Of a DNA stretch of 64,000 bases, positions 36,589-45,825 are shown in pieces. Source of the stretch: Sphingomonas sp. Ag1. Lineage in GTDB: Bacteria > Pseudomonadota > Alphaproteobacteria > Sphingomonadales > Sphingomonadaceae. How positions within the stretch are numbered: the first letter of the stretch is position 1; the number at the start of each line of letters is the position of its first letter. The position numbers were made by a program, and so were the translations under genes. The stretch spans positions 1-64,000 of the forward strand of contig NZ_LAZX01000094.1 of assembly GCF_000980895.1 (NCBI RefSeq). Direction: 5' to 3'. The notes beneath the pieces are model-generated. The model was given only the letters and a program-made list of their open reading frames with translations, searched no databases and was not told where the DNA came from.

Positions 36589-39500
36589 TGGTCGAGGACA
36601 ACACAGCGCCCACCACCGAGGTGATCATCGAGCGTCGTCCGCTCTGGCAGCGCGTCGTCAAATGGATCGGCATCGCGCTGGCGGCGCTGGTTCTGCTGCT
36701 GCTGGCGATCGTCTTCGGCATCAACACCGATCCCGGGCGGCGCTTCGTCGCCAACCAGCTGGGCAATTACACGACGGCTGGCGGCCTCAACATCAAGGTC
36801 GGCCGGATCGACGGGTCGCTGTACGGGCGGATGGTGCTCACCGACGTTCGGGTGAGCGATCCCAAGGGCGTGTTCATCGTGTCGCCGCGCCTTGACGTGG
36901 ACTGGCGGCCGTTCGCGTTCCTCAACAATCACGTCAACGTGAAGAGCCTGCAGAGCGAGCTCATCACGATGGCGCGCAGTCCCGAACTGATCCCGCAGCC
37001 GAGCGACCCGAACGCGCCGCTGCTGCCCGATCTCGACATCGATATCGATCGGCTGCGCGTGGCCCGCTTCGTCATGGAGCCGCCGGTGGCCGGTCGGCGG
37101 CACATCGCGCGGATCGACGGGTCGGCGCATATCGCCGATCGGCGTGCCCAGCTGACGGTGGATGCCGGGGCGCTGCGGGGACCGGGTGTGGCCGGTGGCG
37201 ATACGCTTCGCCTACGGCTGGATGCGGTTCCCGACGACAACAAGCTAACGATAGACGCGCGCCTGTTCGCGCCCGCTGGCGGCCTGGTTTCCGGCCTGGC
37301 CGGTACCAAGGCGCCGCTTACCGCCACGATCGACGGTCGCGGCAGCTGGAAGTCGTGGCAGGGCAAGTTGAACGCGACGCTCGGCGGCGGGCGTCTGGCG
37401 GATCTCAACCTGTCGGCCCGCGACGGGCATATCGAGGTGCGCGGCACGACCCGGCCGGGGCTGTATCTTGAAGGGCCGGTCGAGCGACTGACCGCGCCGC
37501 AGCTCGACGTAGCAATCGATTCGACGCTCGCCGAGCGGCGTGCGGATACCCGGTTCAAGCTGCGCTCCAGCGCGCTGGCGGTGGACGGCGGCGGCATCGT
37601 CGACCTGGCGAACAGCCGCTTCGGCAATTTCGCGGTCGATGCCAAGCTGCTGACGCCGGGCGCCATCGCCCCCAATCTGCGTGGTCGGGACGTGCTGGCA
37701 CGAGTAGTGCTGAACGGCGCCTTCGCGACGCCAACGGTGGACTATAAGCTGCGTGCGACCACGCTGGGCTTTGCCGAAACCACGGTCGAGAACCTGTATG
37801 CCGAGGGGCTTGCACGGGTGGATGCGGATCGCATCCTGGTGCCCGTCCATGGTCGTGCGCGGCGCATTTCCGGGCTGAACCCTGCGCTGGGCGGCCTCAC
37901 GACCAACGTCCGGCTAGATGGCGATATCGCGATCGACATGCCGCAGATCCTCTCCGACAATCTGCGCATCCGCTCCGACACGATCGATGCGACCGCGATC
38001 ATCGCCGCCAATATGGAAACCGGCCGGTACACGGGCGCGCTCAAGGGCCGGGTCAACAATTTCCGGGTCGAGAGTGTCGGCATCCTCAACCTGACGACCG
38101 ATGCCGAATTGGTGACAAAGCCCAATGGCGGGTTCGGGATCGTCGGTCGCGTGGGCGTGCAAACGCGCCAGATCTTCAACGACGGCGCGCGCAGCTTCCT
38201 CGGCGGCAACGCCGTCGCCTTCACGAACTTCGGCTATGATACCGACGGAATCGTCACCTTCCGCAACATGAAGTTGACGGCGCCGCTGTTCCGCGTGACG
38301 CGGGGCGAGGGGCGTTATGACCTGAATACCGGTGCGGTCGCGGTGTCGGCCGACGCCTATTCCAACCAATATGGCCCGCTGTTCGCGCGGGTCAGCGGAA
38401 GCGCCGCCGCGCCGGTGGTGAACCTGCGCGCGCCGCGCCCCGGCGTCGGGATCGGCCTTGCCGACCTCAACGCGCGTATCGTCGGCCGCAACGGCGCCTA
38501 TGCCGTGACCGCGACGGGCGGGACCACCTATGGTCCGTTCAATGCCGACGTCTTGGTCACGCCGGGATCGCAGCTGGCGATCGACATCCGCCGGGTCATC
38601 TTTGCCGGGGTCAATTTCGCCGGACGCGTGGTGCAGACCGCGGCGGGGCCGTTCGCCGGCCGCGTGCAGTTTGCCGGCTCGGGCACGCGAGGCACCGTCC
38701 AGTTGGGCGGGCAGGGACGCTATCAGACGGCTGCGATCGACGCGCGCGCCAATGCGGCCCGCTTCCCCGGCGACGTCGACTTCGTCATCGGCCGCGCGAT
38801 CGTGAAGGCCAATGTCGTCCTCTACGATCAGCCCCAAGTGATCGCGGACGCCCAGGTTGCGGACCTGCGCTATGGCCCAACGGTGATCGAGAGCGGCCGC
38901 GTGAAGGTGAATTACGCCGGCGGCAATGGGACGGCACAGGCCCTGTTCACCGGCTCGAACAGCGTGCCGTTCCGACTGGCCGCTAACGCCCGTCTGTCGC
39001 CCGACAATTATCTGGTGGCGTTGCAGGGACAGGCCAACAACATCAACTTCCGCACCGGCAATCCGGCGCGCATCACCAACAATGCGGGCGTGTACCGGCT
39101 GGCGCCGACCCAGATCATCTTTGACCAAGGTCGTTTGCGCATTGCTGGCTCCTATGGTGACGGGCTCAGTGCGCAGATGCGTCTCGACAGCCTCGACCTG
39201 TCGATCGCCAATGCGCTGGTCCCGAACCTCGGCCTTGGCGGCAAGGCGACGGGCAGCCTGGACTTCGTCCAGGCGAGCGCCGAAGCCTTCCCGCAGGCGG
39301 ACGCCCGGATGACGATCACCGGCTTCCAGCGGTCCAGCCTAGCCACGGTGTCGGAACCGGTGGACGTCGTCTTTGCCGGCCGGCTGTCGGGAAGCGGTGC
39401 CGAGGCGCGTGCGCTGATCAATCGCGGTTCGACGACGGTCGGCCGGTTGCAGGCGTTCCTGCGACCGCTCGGCACCGGCGGATCTTGGGCATCGCGCCTG

Positions 39501-40811
39501 ATGGCCGCCCCGCTGAGCGGCGGCATCCGCTACAATGGCCCGTCGGGCGTGCTATTCAGCCTAAGCGGCCTCGCGCACCAGCAGCTGACCGGGCCGATCG
39601 TCGTCGCCGCGGACTTCGGCGGCCGTGTTTCGGCGCCGCAGCTGAACGGCCTGATCCGCGCCGACAATCTGACCTATGACAATGAAACCTACGGTACGCG
39701 CCTGTCGAACATGGCGATCCGCGCGCGGTTCAATAACGACCGGCTGCAGCTCGACAGCCTGACGGGGCGGGCGGGCGACGGAACCGTGCGCGCGCAGGGT
39801 TATGTCAGCCTGGCGGCGGATCAGGGGTATCCGATGCAGATCGATGCCCAGCTGAACGACGCACGGCTCGCCCGGTCGGATTCGCTGGGTGCGACCGCCA
39901 CCGGCACTCTGTCGGTGACCAACGGGCGTGGCGGCGGGCTGATCAAGGCGGATCTCACCATCCCCGAGGCGCGCTACCAGATCATCCGCCAGGGGTCGGC
40001 GGAAGTGCCCGAGCTGACGGGCGTTCGCCGCAAGAGCGACATTCGTCCGGCGCGGATCACCGATCGGCCGGCGGCGGCGGAACCGCAGTCCATGGGGCTG
40101 TTCCGCCTCGATATCCGCATTCGCGCCGACAACCAGCTGTTCGTCTCCGGCATGGGGCTGGAGAGCGAGTGGGAGGCCGACATCAAGGTGGGCGGCACGT
40201 CCGCGGCGCCGCTGATCACCGGCGGGCTGGATCTGGTGCGCGGCACCTATTCCTTCGCCGGCAAGCGCTTCGACCTGGAACAGGGCCGGGTCCGCTTCCG
40301 CGGCGGGGCGATGACCGACCCGGATATCGATATACGCGCGACCACGGTGAACGACGGCGTTACCTTCGCCATCAACATCGCCGGCACGGGCCAGCGGCCG
40401 CAGATCACCTTCTCCTCCACGCCCTCGCTGCCGCAGGACGAGGTGCTGAGCCGGTTGCTGTTCGGCACCAACCCGGAGAATCTGTCGGCGATCGAGGCGC
40501 TGCAACTCGCATCCGCACTCAACTCGCTGCGCGGGTCGGGAGGCGGGCTGAACCCGCTGGGCAAGCTTCGGTCGGCCACGGGCTTCGATCGCCTGCGCAT
40601 CCTCGGCGCGGACGATGCGGCTGGGCGCGGCACGGCGCTTGCCGCCGGAAAGTATCTGACCGACGATATCTATATCGAGATCGTCACGGATGCCCGCGGC
40701 TTCACCGCCACGCAGTTGACCATTGCGCTCAGCCGTTCGCTCAGCCTGCTGACCCAGGCGGGATCGTTCGGCGGATCGAATGCGCAGCTGCGCTACTCCA
40801 AGGATTATTGA
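36588..40811 (+). CDS. tamB: Translocation and assembly module inner membrane component TamB
   Basis: 1407 residues, starting in the tamA stop (TGATG). One N-terminal membrane helix (WIGIALAALVLLLLAIVFGI), then a very long beta-helical AsmA-like periplasmic region, and the conserved C-terminal DUF490 domain (about 1080-1400; KVGGTSAAPLITGGLDLVRG, FSSTPSLPQDEVLSRLLFG and the end SLSLLTQAGSFGGSNAQLRY). Length is close to E. coli TamB (1259). It partners TamA; AsmA-like proteins of this group form a hydrophobic groove for lipid transport between membranes. Compositional signature is smooth, without a frameshift. Confidence 0.95.
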   Translation: MVEDNTAPTTEVIIERRPLWQRVVKWIGIALAALVLLLLAIVFGINTDPGRRFVANQLGNYTTAGGLNIKVGRIDGSLYGRMVLTDVRVSDPKGVFIVSPRLDVDWRPFAFLNNHVNVKSLQSELITMARSPELIPQPSDPNAPLLPDLDIDIDRLRVARFVMEPPVAGRRHIARIDGSAHIADRRAQLTVDAGALRGPGVAGGDTLRLRLDAVPDDNKLTIDARLFAPAGGLVSGLAGTKAPLTATIDGRGSWKSWQGKLNATLGGGRLADLNLSARDGHIEVRGTTRPGLYLEGPVERLTAPQLDVAIDSTLAERRADTRFKLRSSALAVDGGGIVDLANSRFGNFAVDAKLLTPGAIAPNLRGRDVLARVVLNGAFATPTVDYKLRATTLGFAETTVENLYAEGLARVDADRILVPVHGRARRISGLNPALGGLTTNVRLDGDIAIDMPQILSDNLRIRSDTIDATAIIAANMETGRYTGALKGRVNNFRVESVGILNLTTDAELVTKPNGGFGIVGRVGVQTRQIFNDGARSFLGGNAVAFTNFGYDTDGIVTFRNMKLTAPLFRVTRGEGRYDLNTGAVAVSADAYSNQYGPLFARVSGSAAAPVVNLRAPRPGVGIGLADLNARIVGRNGAYAVTATGGTTYGPFNADVLVTPGSQLAIDIRRVIFAGVNFAGRVVQTAAGPFAGRVQFAGSGTRGTVQLGGQGRYQTAAIDARANAARFPGDVDFVIGRAIVKANVVLYDQPQVIADAQVADLRYGPTVIESGRVKVNYAGGNGTAQALFTGSNSVPFRLAANARLSPDNYLVALQGQANNINFRTGNPARITNNAGVYRLAPTQIIFDQGRLRIAGSYGDGLSAQMRLDSLDLSIANALVPNLGLGGKATGSLDFVQASAEAFPQADARMTITGFQRSSLATVSEPVDVVFAGRLSGSGAEARALINRGSTTVGRLQAFLRPLGTGGSWASRLMAAPLSGGIRYNGPSGVLFSLSGLAHQQLTGPIVVAADFGGRVSAPQLNGLIRADNLTYDNETYGTRLSNMAIRARFNNDRLQLDSLTGRAGDGTVRAQGYVSLAADQGYPMQIDAQLNDARLARSDSLGATATGTLSVTNGRGGGLIKADLTIPEARYQIIRQGSAEVPELTGVRRKSDIRPARITDRPAAAEPQSMGLFRLDIRIRADNQLFVSGMGLESEWEADIKVGGTSAAPLITGGLDLVRGTYSFAGKRFDLEQGRVRFRGGAMTDPDIDIRATTVNDGVTFAINIAGTGQRPQITFSSTPSLPQDEVLSRLLFGTNPENLSAIEALQLASALNSLRGSGGGLNPLGKLRSATGFDRLRILGADDAAGRGTALAAGKYLTDDIYIEIVTDARGFTATQLTIALSRSLSLLTQAGSFGGSNAQLRYSKDY

Positions 40812-40935
40812 GGGAAGCGGCGGCCCACGGATCATCAGCAATCCGGTGGCCGCCACTTACTGACACGCGAGTAAGTCTGGTCCTTTCCCCGCCCGGCGTG
40901 TTGCGGTACGCTCGCGCACAAGGAGAGGATCGGCC

Positions 40936-42408
40936 ATGACCGAACACGTCGACGTCATCATCGTGGGGGCCGGGCTGTCCGGCGTAGGCGCCGCGCATCA
41001 CCTGCAGCGGCGTTGCCCGAACCGATCCTATCTGATCCTTGAGGCGCGCGCGGCGATGGGCGGGACGTGGGACCTGTTCCGGTATCCAGGCATCCGCTCC
41101 GACAGCGACATGCACACGCTGGGCTACAACTTCCGGCCGTGGACCAAGGCGAAGGCGATCGCCGACGGCCCGTCGATCCGCGAATATATCGAGGATACGG
41201 CACGGGAAGGCGGCATCGATCGCCGCATCCGGTTCAATCATCGCGTGACCGGCATGTCCTGGTCCACCCCCGATGCCTGCTGGACGGTGACCGCGGAAAC
41301 GCCGGAGGGACCGGTAAGCTTCACCGCCAACTTCCTGCACATGTGCTCCGGCTATTATGATTATGAGCGTGGGCACGCGCCGCAGTTTGCCGGGCAGGAA
41401 GACTTCGCGGGGACGATCGTCCACCCGCAATTCTGGCCCGAAGACCTGGACTACAGCGGCAAGCGCGTGGTCGTGGTCGGCAGCGGTGCGACGGCGGTAA
41501 CGCTAGTGCCGGAGATGGCGAAACGTGCGGCCAGCGTGACGATGTTGCAGCGATCGCCGACCTATGTCGTGTCGCGGCCGGCGCAGGATTCCATGGCCAA
41601 TTGGCTGCGCGCGAAGCTACCGCAACATGCCGCCTACGGCATCACGCGGTGGAAGAACGTGCTGTTCGGCATGGTCTTCTACCGCATGACCCGCAAGAAG
41701 CCGGAAAAGGTGAAGCAGAAGCTGCTCGATCAGGTGCGCGAGCATCTCGGGCCTGATTACGACGTCGCAACCCATTTCACGCCGCGCTACAATCCCTGGG
41801 ACCAGCGGTTGTGCCTGGTGCCTGACGCCGACCTGTTCGACACGATCAAGGCGGGCAAGGCGGAGGTCGTGACCGACACGATCGAACGGTTCACGCAGGA
41901 CGGGATCAAATTGCAGTCCGGTCGCACGCTGCCGGCGGACGTCATCGTGACGGCGACAGGGCTGGAGGTGAAGCTGCTCAGCGGCATCGCGCCGGTCGTT
42001 GACGGGGAGACCAAGGATCTGTCCGCGGCGCTGCAGTACAAGGGGATGATGTTCTCCGACATTCCCAACCTCGCCTTCACGTTCGGCTACACCAATGCAT
42101 CCTGGACGTTGAAGGCGGATCTGGTCGCCATGTACCTGTGCCGCGTCCTCAACACGATGAAGAAGCGGGGGATGCGGCAGGCCACTCCGCGCATCGGCGC
42201 CGAGCCGGTGGGCGTCGAGCCCTTCGTCGATTTTTCGTCGGGCTACATCCAGCGGGTGGCAGACCAACTGCCCAAGCAGGGCAACCGCAAGCCGTGGCGG
42301 CTGAATCAGAATTACGCCCTTGATGTCATGGCCTTGCGGTTCGGATCGGTGGACGACAGCATGGAGTTTTCCAACCCGGCGCCAGCGCGGGCGCGCGTCG
42401 CCGCGTGA
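40936..42408 (+). CDS. Class B flavin-containing monooxygenase (Baeyer-Villiger/FMO-like)
   Basis: 490 residues from ATG 40936 with AAGGAGAGG upstream. FAD Rossmann motif VIIVGAGLSGVGAAHHL, NADPH motif VVVVGSGATAVTLVPEM, and the FMO/BVMO fingerprint FAGTIVHPQFWPE (F-x-G-x3-H-x3-W/P). MGGTWDLFRYPGIRSDSDM confirms the class, with FxPWD-like SDSDM as in EthA-type Baeyer-Villiger monooxygenases. It would insert oxygen into a ketone or oxidise S or N in a small molecule; native substrate unknown. Stands alone; neighbours are tamB and asparaginase. Cytosolic. Confidence 0.92.
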   Translation: MTEHVDVIIVGAGLSGVGAAHHLQRRCPNRSYLILEARAAMGGTWDLFRYPGIRSDSDMHTLGYNFRPWTKAKAIADGPSIREYIEDTAREGGIDRRIRFNHRVTGMSWSTPDACWTVTAETPEGPVSFTANFLHMCSGYYDYERGHAPQFAGQEDFAGTIVHPQFWPEDLDYSGKRVVVVGSGATAVTLVPEMAKRAASVTMLQRSPTYVVSRPAQDSMANWLRAKLPQHAAYGITRWKNVLFGMVFYRMTRKKPEKVKQKLLDQVREHLGPDYDVATHFTPRYNPWDQRLCLVPDADLFDTIKAGKAEVVTDTIERFTQDGIKLQSGRTLPADVIVTATGLEVKLLSGIAPVVDGETKDLSAALQYKGMMFSDIPNLAFTFGYTNASWTLKADLVAMYLCRVLNTMKKRGMRQATPRIGAEPVGVEPFVDFSSGYIQRVADQLPKQGNRKPWRLNQNYALDVMALRFGSVDDSMEFSNPAPARARVAA

Positions 42409-42494
42409 TATCGGTCGCCGGGACGCGGGGCCTTTCGATCGCCGGCAACTTGGGTCATGGCGCTGCTCGTTAACAGAACGGCGGAGTGTTGCCC

Positions 42495-42980
42495 GTGACT
42501 CAAGTGCTGATCCTCACCACCGGCGGAACCATCGACAAGCTCTATTTCGATGCGCTGAGCACCTATCAGATCGGCGACACGGTGGTGGACCGGCTGCTCC
42601 ACACCGCGCGCGTGACGCTGCCCCACCGCATTGTCGGCCTGATGCGCAAGGACAGCCTGGAACTGACCGATGAGGATCGCGCCGCCATTCGCGACGCCGT
42701 CACACACGCGCCGGAGGACCGGATCGTCATCACGCATGGCACCGACACGATGACCGAGACGGCGCAGGCGCTGAGCGGGCTGGAAGGGAAAACGGTCGTA
42801 CTGGTCGGCGCATTGTCGCCGGCGCGCTTTGCGGAGAGCGACGCGGCCTTCAATCTCGGCATGGCATTCGCCACCGCGCAGGTGGCGCCGCCAGGCGTCT
42901 GGATCGCGATGAACGGAACCGTGTTCGACGGTGCCAAGGTGCGCAAGGACCGCAGCCAGAACGCCTTCGTACCGGTGTGA
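42495..42980 (+). CDS. Single-domain asparaginase-like protein
   Basis: 161 residues from GTG 42495 (GGCGGAG upstream). The N-terminal catalytic domain of type I/II L-asparaginases: TTGGTID (Thr12), HGTDTM (Thr83, Asp84) and a Lys151 in FDGAKVRKDRS corresponding by position to the catalytic Lys near the conserved VDG segment. Classical enzymes have about 330 residues with a second domain; here it ends in VPV just after the Lys region, with a stop codon and a convergent gene soon after. No frameshift remnant of a C-terminal domain is visible downstream, so it is a genuinely short member of the family. Active site and substrate therefore need confirmation. Confidence 0.82.
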   Translation: MTQVLILTTGGTIDKLYFDALSTYQIGDTVVDRLLHTARVTLPHRIVGLMRKDSLELTDEDRAAIRDAVTHAPEDRIVITHGTDTMTETAQALSGLEGKTVVLVGALSPARFAESDAAFNLGMAFATAQVAPPGVWIAMNGTVFDGAKVRKDRSQNAFVPV

Positions 42981-43001
42981 TCGTCAATCGGAGCTGCCGA
43001 A

Positions 43002-43034
43002 TGAAAACGGCGCCGCATCGCTGCGGCGCCGTCC
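43002..43034 (-). terminator. Terminator of the exported unknown protein gene (minus strand)
   Basis: ACGGCGCCGCA (43008-43018) and TGCGGCGCCGT (43023-43033) form a perfect 11-bp stem with a four-base loop. On the minus strand it is followed by TTTTCATT, 22 bases past the stop codon at 43057. It also lies past the asparaginase stop. Confidence 0.82.
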
Positions 43035-43056
43035 AGATCCTGGCAAAGCCTGAGGC

Positions 43057-43755
43057 TTACCGCTGCGCGAGGCTCACTGCGGCCACCGGCGGCGGGAAAT
43101 CGAGCGAGCCGCACTTCTTCGTCTGCCACTCGCCCTTCTTTGACCAGCAGACCTTGTCGAGCCGCGGGACGCGTGATTCCGCATAGAAGGAGCGGGGGAA
43201 CTGCTGCTCACCCCAAGGCGACAGGCTATTGCGCATCTCGCGCATCCGCTCCTGCGCGACCGCAGCGAAGCTGCCGCGCGGCGCATAGATCAGCGCACGG
43301 CCGATCGAACCGGCGGTCTGGCAGAAGTTGTACTGCGCCGCGATCGCGTTGAAGCTCGAATACGTCTTGGTGCCGAACTGGTCGAACGCCGTTTGCGCAG
43401 CCTTTGGCGTCTTGTGCGTGCGCTTGAAGTAGTCGTAAACCGTATCGTACGAATCCTTCAGCTCGGCCCGATGGTCGAGCAGGATTGCGTTGTAATTCTC
43501 GACCGTCAGCAACGTCGGTTCGAACTGGCACTGAAGCGCGGCGACATTCATGCCGGCACGCAGCGTCCAGGCGAGGGCCGCGCGGACCTCCTTCTCGGTC
43601 GCGCCCGGCAGTGCCTGCGCAATGCCCGGCTCATCCCCCCGGACAGCCTGACCGGAAAGGTCCTTGGACTTCATGAAAAACTGCGCCGACGCCGGCGCCG
43701 ACGCGACCAGCGCAGCCATGACCACGCTCGCACCGAAGACCCGCAACCCAACCAT
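43057..43755 (-). CDS. Exported protein of unknown function
   Basis: 232 residues from ATG 43755 with GGGGAG upstream. A signal peptide (MVGLRVFGASVVMAALVASAPASAQ) is clear. The mature part is mostly helical, with RAALAWTLRAGMNVAALQCQFEP, a Tyr-rich stretch DSYDTVYDYFKRTHK and four Cys (QCQ, FCQ, VCW, KCG) that may form disulfides in the periplasm. No domain I recognise. It is conserved in feel (balanced composition, good start, own terminator) but cannot be assigned. Short Lys/Trp-rich tail. Convergent with asparaginase. Confidence 0.8.
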   Translation of the reverse strand: MVGLRVFGASVVMAALVASAPASAQFFMKSKDLSGQAVRGDEPGIAQALPGATEKEVRAALAWTLRAGMNVAALQCQFEPTLLTVENYNAILLDHRAELKDSYDTVYDYFKRTHKTPKAAQTAFDQFGTKTYSSFNAIAAQYNFCQTAGSIGRALIYAPRGSFAAVAQERMREMRNSLSPWGEQQFPRSFYAESRVPRLDKVCWSKKGEWQTKKCGSLDFPPPVAAVSLAQR

Positions 43756-43860
43756 TGATACCACTCCCCGCTACTCGCAACGCGCGGGATTCTTACGCCT
43801 TTTGGACCGAACCTCCAACACAGATCATGCACGGCCGGTCGAATTTGTGACGCCCGAATC

Positions 43861-43890
43861 AGAAAGGCCGCCCGGTTGCCCAGGCGGCCC
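43861..43890 (-). terminator. Terminator of the Met-rich lipoprotein gene
   Basis: GGCCGCC (43866-43872) pairs with GGCGGCC (43883-43889); on the minus strand the stem is followed by TTTCT. It lies about 30 bases past the stop at 43917. Confidence 0.7.
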
Positions 43891-43916
43891 ATTAAATCAC
43901 GTCAGAGACGCGATGA

Positions 43917-44168
43917 TTACATCGCGTTCGTGCCGTTCATCATCATCATGTCGTTCGACAGCATCGTGTCGTTCGCCAGCATGCCGTCGTTCATCGCGCC
44001 GTCAACCGCCGTCATGTTGTCGGTCATGGTGTCCATGCCCTCGGTGGCGTTCAGATCAGTGATGGTGGTGTTGTCGACGTTGGTTTCGGTCTTGGAACCG
44101 CAAGCCGACACGGCGAGCGCTGCAGCCGCGATGGCCGAACCGGTCAGGATCTTCGAGATAGCACGCAT
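43917..44168 (-). CDS. Small methionine/asparagine-rich lipoprotein
   Basis: 83 residues from ATG 44168 with AGGGAG upstream. Signal peptide with lipobox-like AVSAC; mature Cys at residue 23. The mature 60 residues contain 11 Met together with many Asn, Asp and Thr, ending in NDMMMMNGTNAM, with no aromatic residues. Such Met-rich stretches bind Cu(I) or Ag(I) in known periplasmic metal proteins, but this is only suggestive here. No family recognised. Own terminator. The neighbour on the same strand, encoding the exported unknown, is 161 bases downstream. Confidence 0.8.
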   Translation of the reverse strand: MRAISKILTGSAIAAAALAVSACGSKTETNVDNTTITDLNATEGMDTMTDNMTAVDGAMNDGMLANDTMLSNDMMMMNGTNAM

Positions 44169-44256
44169 GGATAGCTCCCTAGATAAAGGATTTGGACGGC
44201 GGACGGATCCTTAATACCCAAATCAGACTGGATATTAGTCAGAGAACGCCGCCCCC

Positions 44257-44919
44257 TCAAGTCTCGATTTTACGCGAACAAGTTAGACTTTCGAGGAAAG
44301 CGCGGCTCGTCAACGCCAGCGCAGCATCAAAGGTTTCAATATCATGGCTGGCCCCCAACGCCGCGGCGCTGGTCACGGGATAGTCGGCGATGCCGCAGGG
44401 CACAATCCCCGTGAAGTGCGACAGATCGGGCGAAAGGTTCACGGAGAAGCCGTGCATCGTCACCCAGCGGCGCACGCGCACGCCGATCGCGCCGATCTTC
44501 GCTTCCCGGCCCTGCGCGTCCTGGGTCCAGATCCCGATCCGGCCCTCGGCGCGAAATGCGGGAATGTCCATCTCCGCCAAAGCGGCGATGATCCATCCTT
44601 CCAGTGCGTGGACGAAACAGCGCACGTCGCGCCCACGCTCCGCCAGGTTCAGGACGAGATAGCCGATCCGCTGTCCAGGCCCATGATAGGTGTAGCGGCC
44701 GCCGCGGCCGGCATCGACGACGGGAAAGCGCGCGTCGAGCAACTCGTCGGCGGACGCGCTGGTCCCGGCCGTATAGACGGGGGGATGTTCGAGCAGCCAG
44801 ACAAGCTCGCGCGCCTCGCCCGCAGCGACAGCGGCCGCCCGCGCTTCCATCTCCTTCAGTGCCGCAGAATAGTCGGTCAGCCCCGGCGTCACCCGCCATT
44901 CGAGATCGTTGATGTCCAT
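44257..44919 (-). CDS. lipB: Lipoyl(octanoyl) transferase
   Basis: 220 residues from ATG 44919. Transfers octanoate from acyl carrier protein to lipoyl domains of 2-oxoacid dehydrogenases. Fingerprints: [34 protein letters not shown], catalytic Lys in [21 protein letters not shown] and acyl-accepting Cys in [12 protein letters not shown]. Normal length. An in-frame start 25 codons upstream (44994) lacks homology. Divergent from the membrane-protein pair. Confidence 0.95.
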   Translation of the reverse strand: MDINDLEWRVTPGLTDYSAALKEMEARAAAVAAGEARELVWLLEHPPVYTAGTSASADELLDARFPVVDAGRGGRYTYHGPGQRIGYLVLNLAERGRDVRCFVHALEGWIIAALAEMDIPAFRAEGRIGIWTQDAQGREAKIGAIGVRVRRWVTMHGFSVNLSPDLSHFTGIVPCGIADYPVTSAAALGASHDIETFDAALALTSRAFLESLTCSRKIET

Positions 44920-45012
44920 CGCACTGGAGCAGATGCGACCGGGCAGGGCGATTGGCAACCATTCGTCCGATCGAGTAGCGTCCACCCGTCGCAACAGCAG
45001 CAGAGTCGATTG

Positions 45013-45825
45013 ATGATCAGCATGGGAACGGTGTGGGACCGCACAAAGGCGGTCATCGCCGGACGGCTCGGTATTCTGTTGTCACTTGCATTGGTGTTCC
45101 TGTTCGCGCCCACCGTCGTGCAGGCGAGCGTCGATGCCATGGCCGAGACCCCCGGCCAGCCGGGTAGCGGAACCGCGATCCTGTCGTTGATGGTGTCGCT
45201 GCTCGCGACCGTTGGCACGCTGGCGATCACGGCGGTTGCCACCGATCCTAACGTCGATCGTCCGCGCGCGGCCGCGCTGGGCATCCAGCGCCTTGGGCCG
45301 GCAATCGGGATCGTCCTTCTCCTGACGCTGGCGGCGTTGCTGATCGTGATGCCCGGCGTTCTGCTGATGGTGGCGGCGGGGCTGGACGTGACTCGGGCGC
45401 AGCTTGGGCAGGCGCAGGCCAATCTGAACCTCGGGGTGGCGGCCGCCGCCGGGCTGTACTTCATCCTGTTCTTCGCCCTGATGTTCTGGGTGACCGCGCG
45501 CTTCGTGCCGCTGCTGGCGGTAATCGTGAACGAACGCCGCGGCCTGGGCGCGATCCGCCGCAGTTTCGAGCTGACGCGCGGGAGCACATGGAAGCTGATC
45601 GGCGTGCTGATCCTGTTCGGGATCGTCTGCCTCGTCGCGGTGGTGGCCGCCACCAACGTGGCCGGGCTGATCACGCGATTGATCGTGGGGCCGGATCACC
45701 CTGGCCTGGTGGCGCTGGCGGTGGCGATCACGACGGCGGCCCTTACGGCGCTTTTCGGGATCATCCAGTCGGTTTTTTCCGGCCAGTTCTACCTTGCCGC
45801 GCGTGATGTTAAGGACGCTGCGTGA
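45013..45825 (+). CDS. Polytopic membrane protein (GDPD membrane-domain-like), first of pair
   Basis: 270 residues from ATG 45013. Six probable membrane helices ([98 protein letters not shown] and a last around [19 protein letters not shown]). The segment [30 protein letters not shown] resembles the glycerophosphoryl-diester-phosphodiesterase membrane-domain family (DUF7544/7847-type), not enzymatic. Its stop overlaps the next GTG by four bases. Divergent from lipB. Function unknown; possibly membrane organisation. Confidence 0.82.
   Translation: MISMGTVWDRTKAVIAGRLGILLSLALVFLFAPTVVQASVDAMAETPGQPGSGTAILSLMVSLLATVGTLAITAVATDPNVDRPRAAALGIQRLGPAIGIVLLLTLAALLIVMPGVLLMVAAGLDVTRAQLGQAQANLNLGVAAAAGLYFILFFALMFWVTARFVPLLAVIVNERRGLGAIRRSFELTRGSTWKLIGVLILFGIVCLVAVVAATNVAGLITRLIVGPDHPGLVALAVAITTAALTALFGIIQSVFSGQFYLAARDVKDAA

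Noticed and set aside
37914..40856. Long minus-strand frames (404 and 431 codons)
   Set aside because: Antisense to tamB; composition is that of reverse-complemented GC-rich coding DNA.
40817..40856. Inverted repeat GGCGGCCCAC/GTGGCCGCC after tamB as a terminator
   Set aside because: Stem has a mismatch, loop is long and no T-run follows; not strong enough to list.
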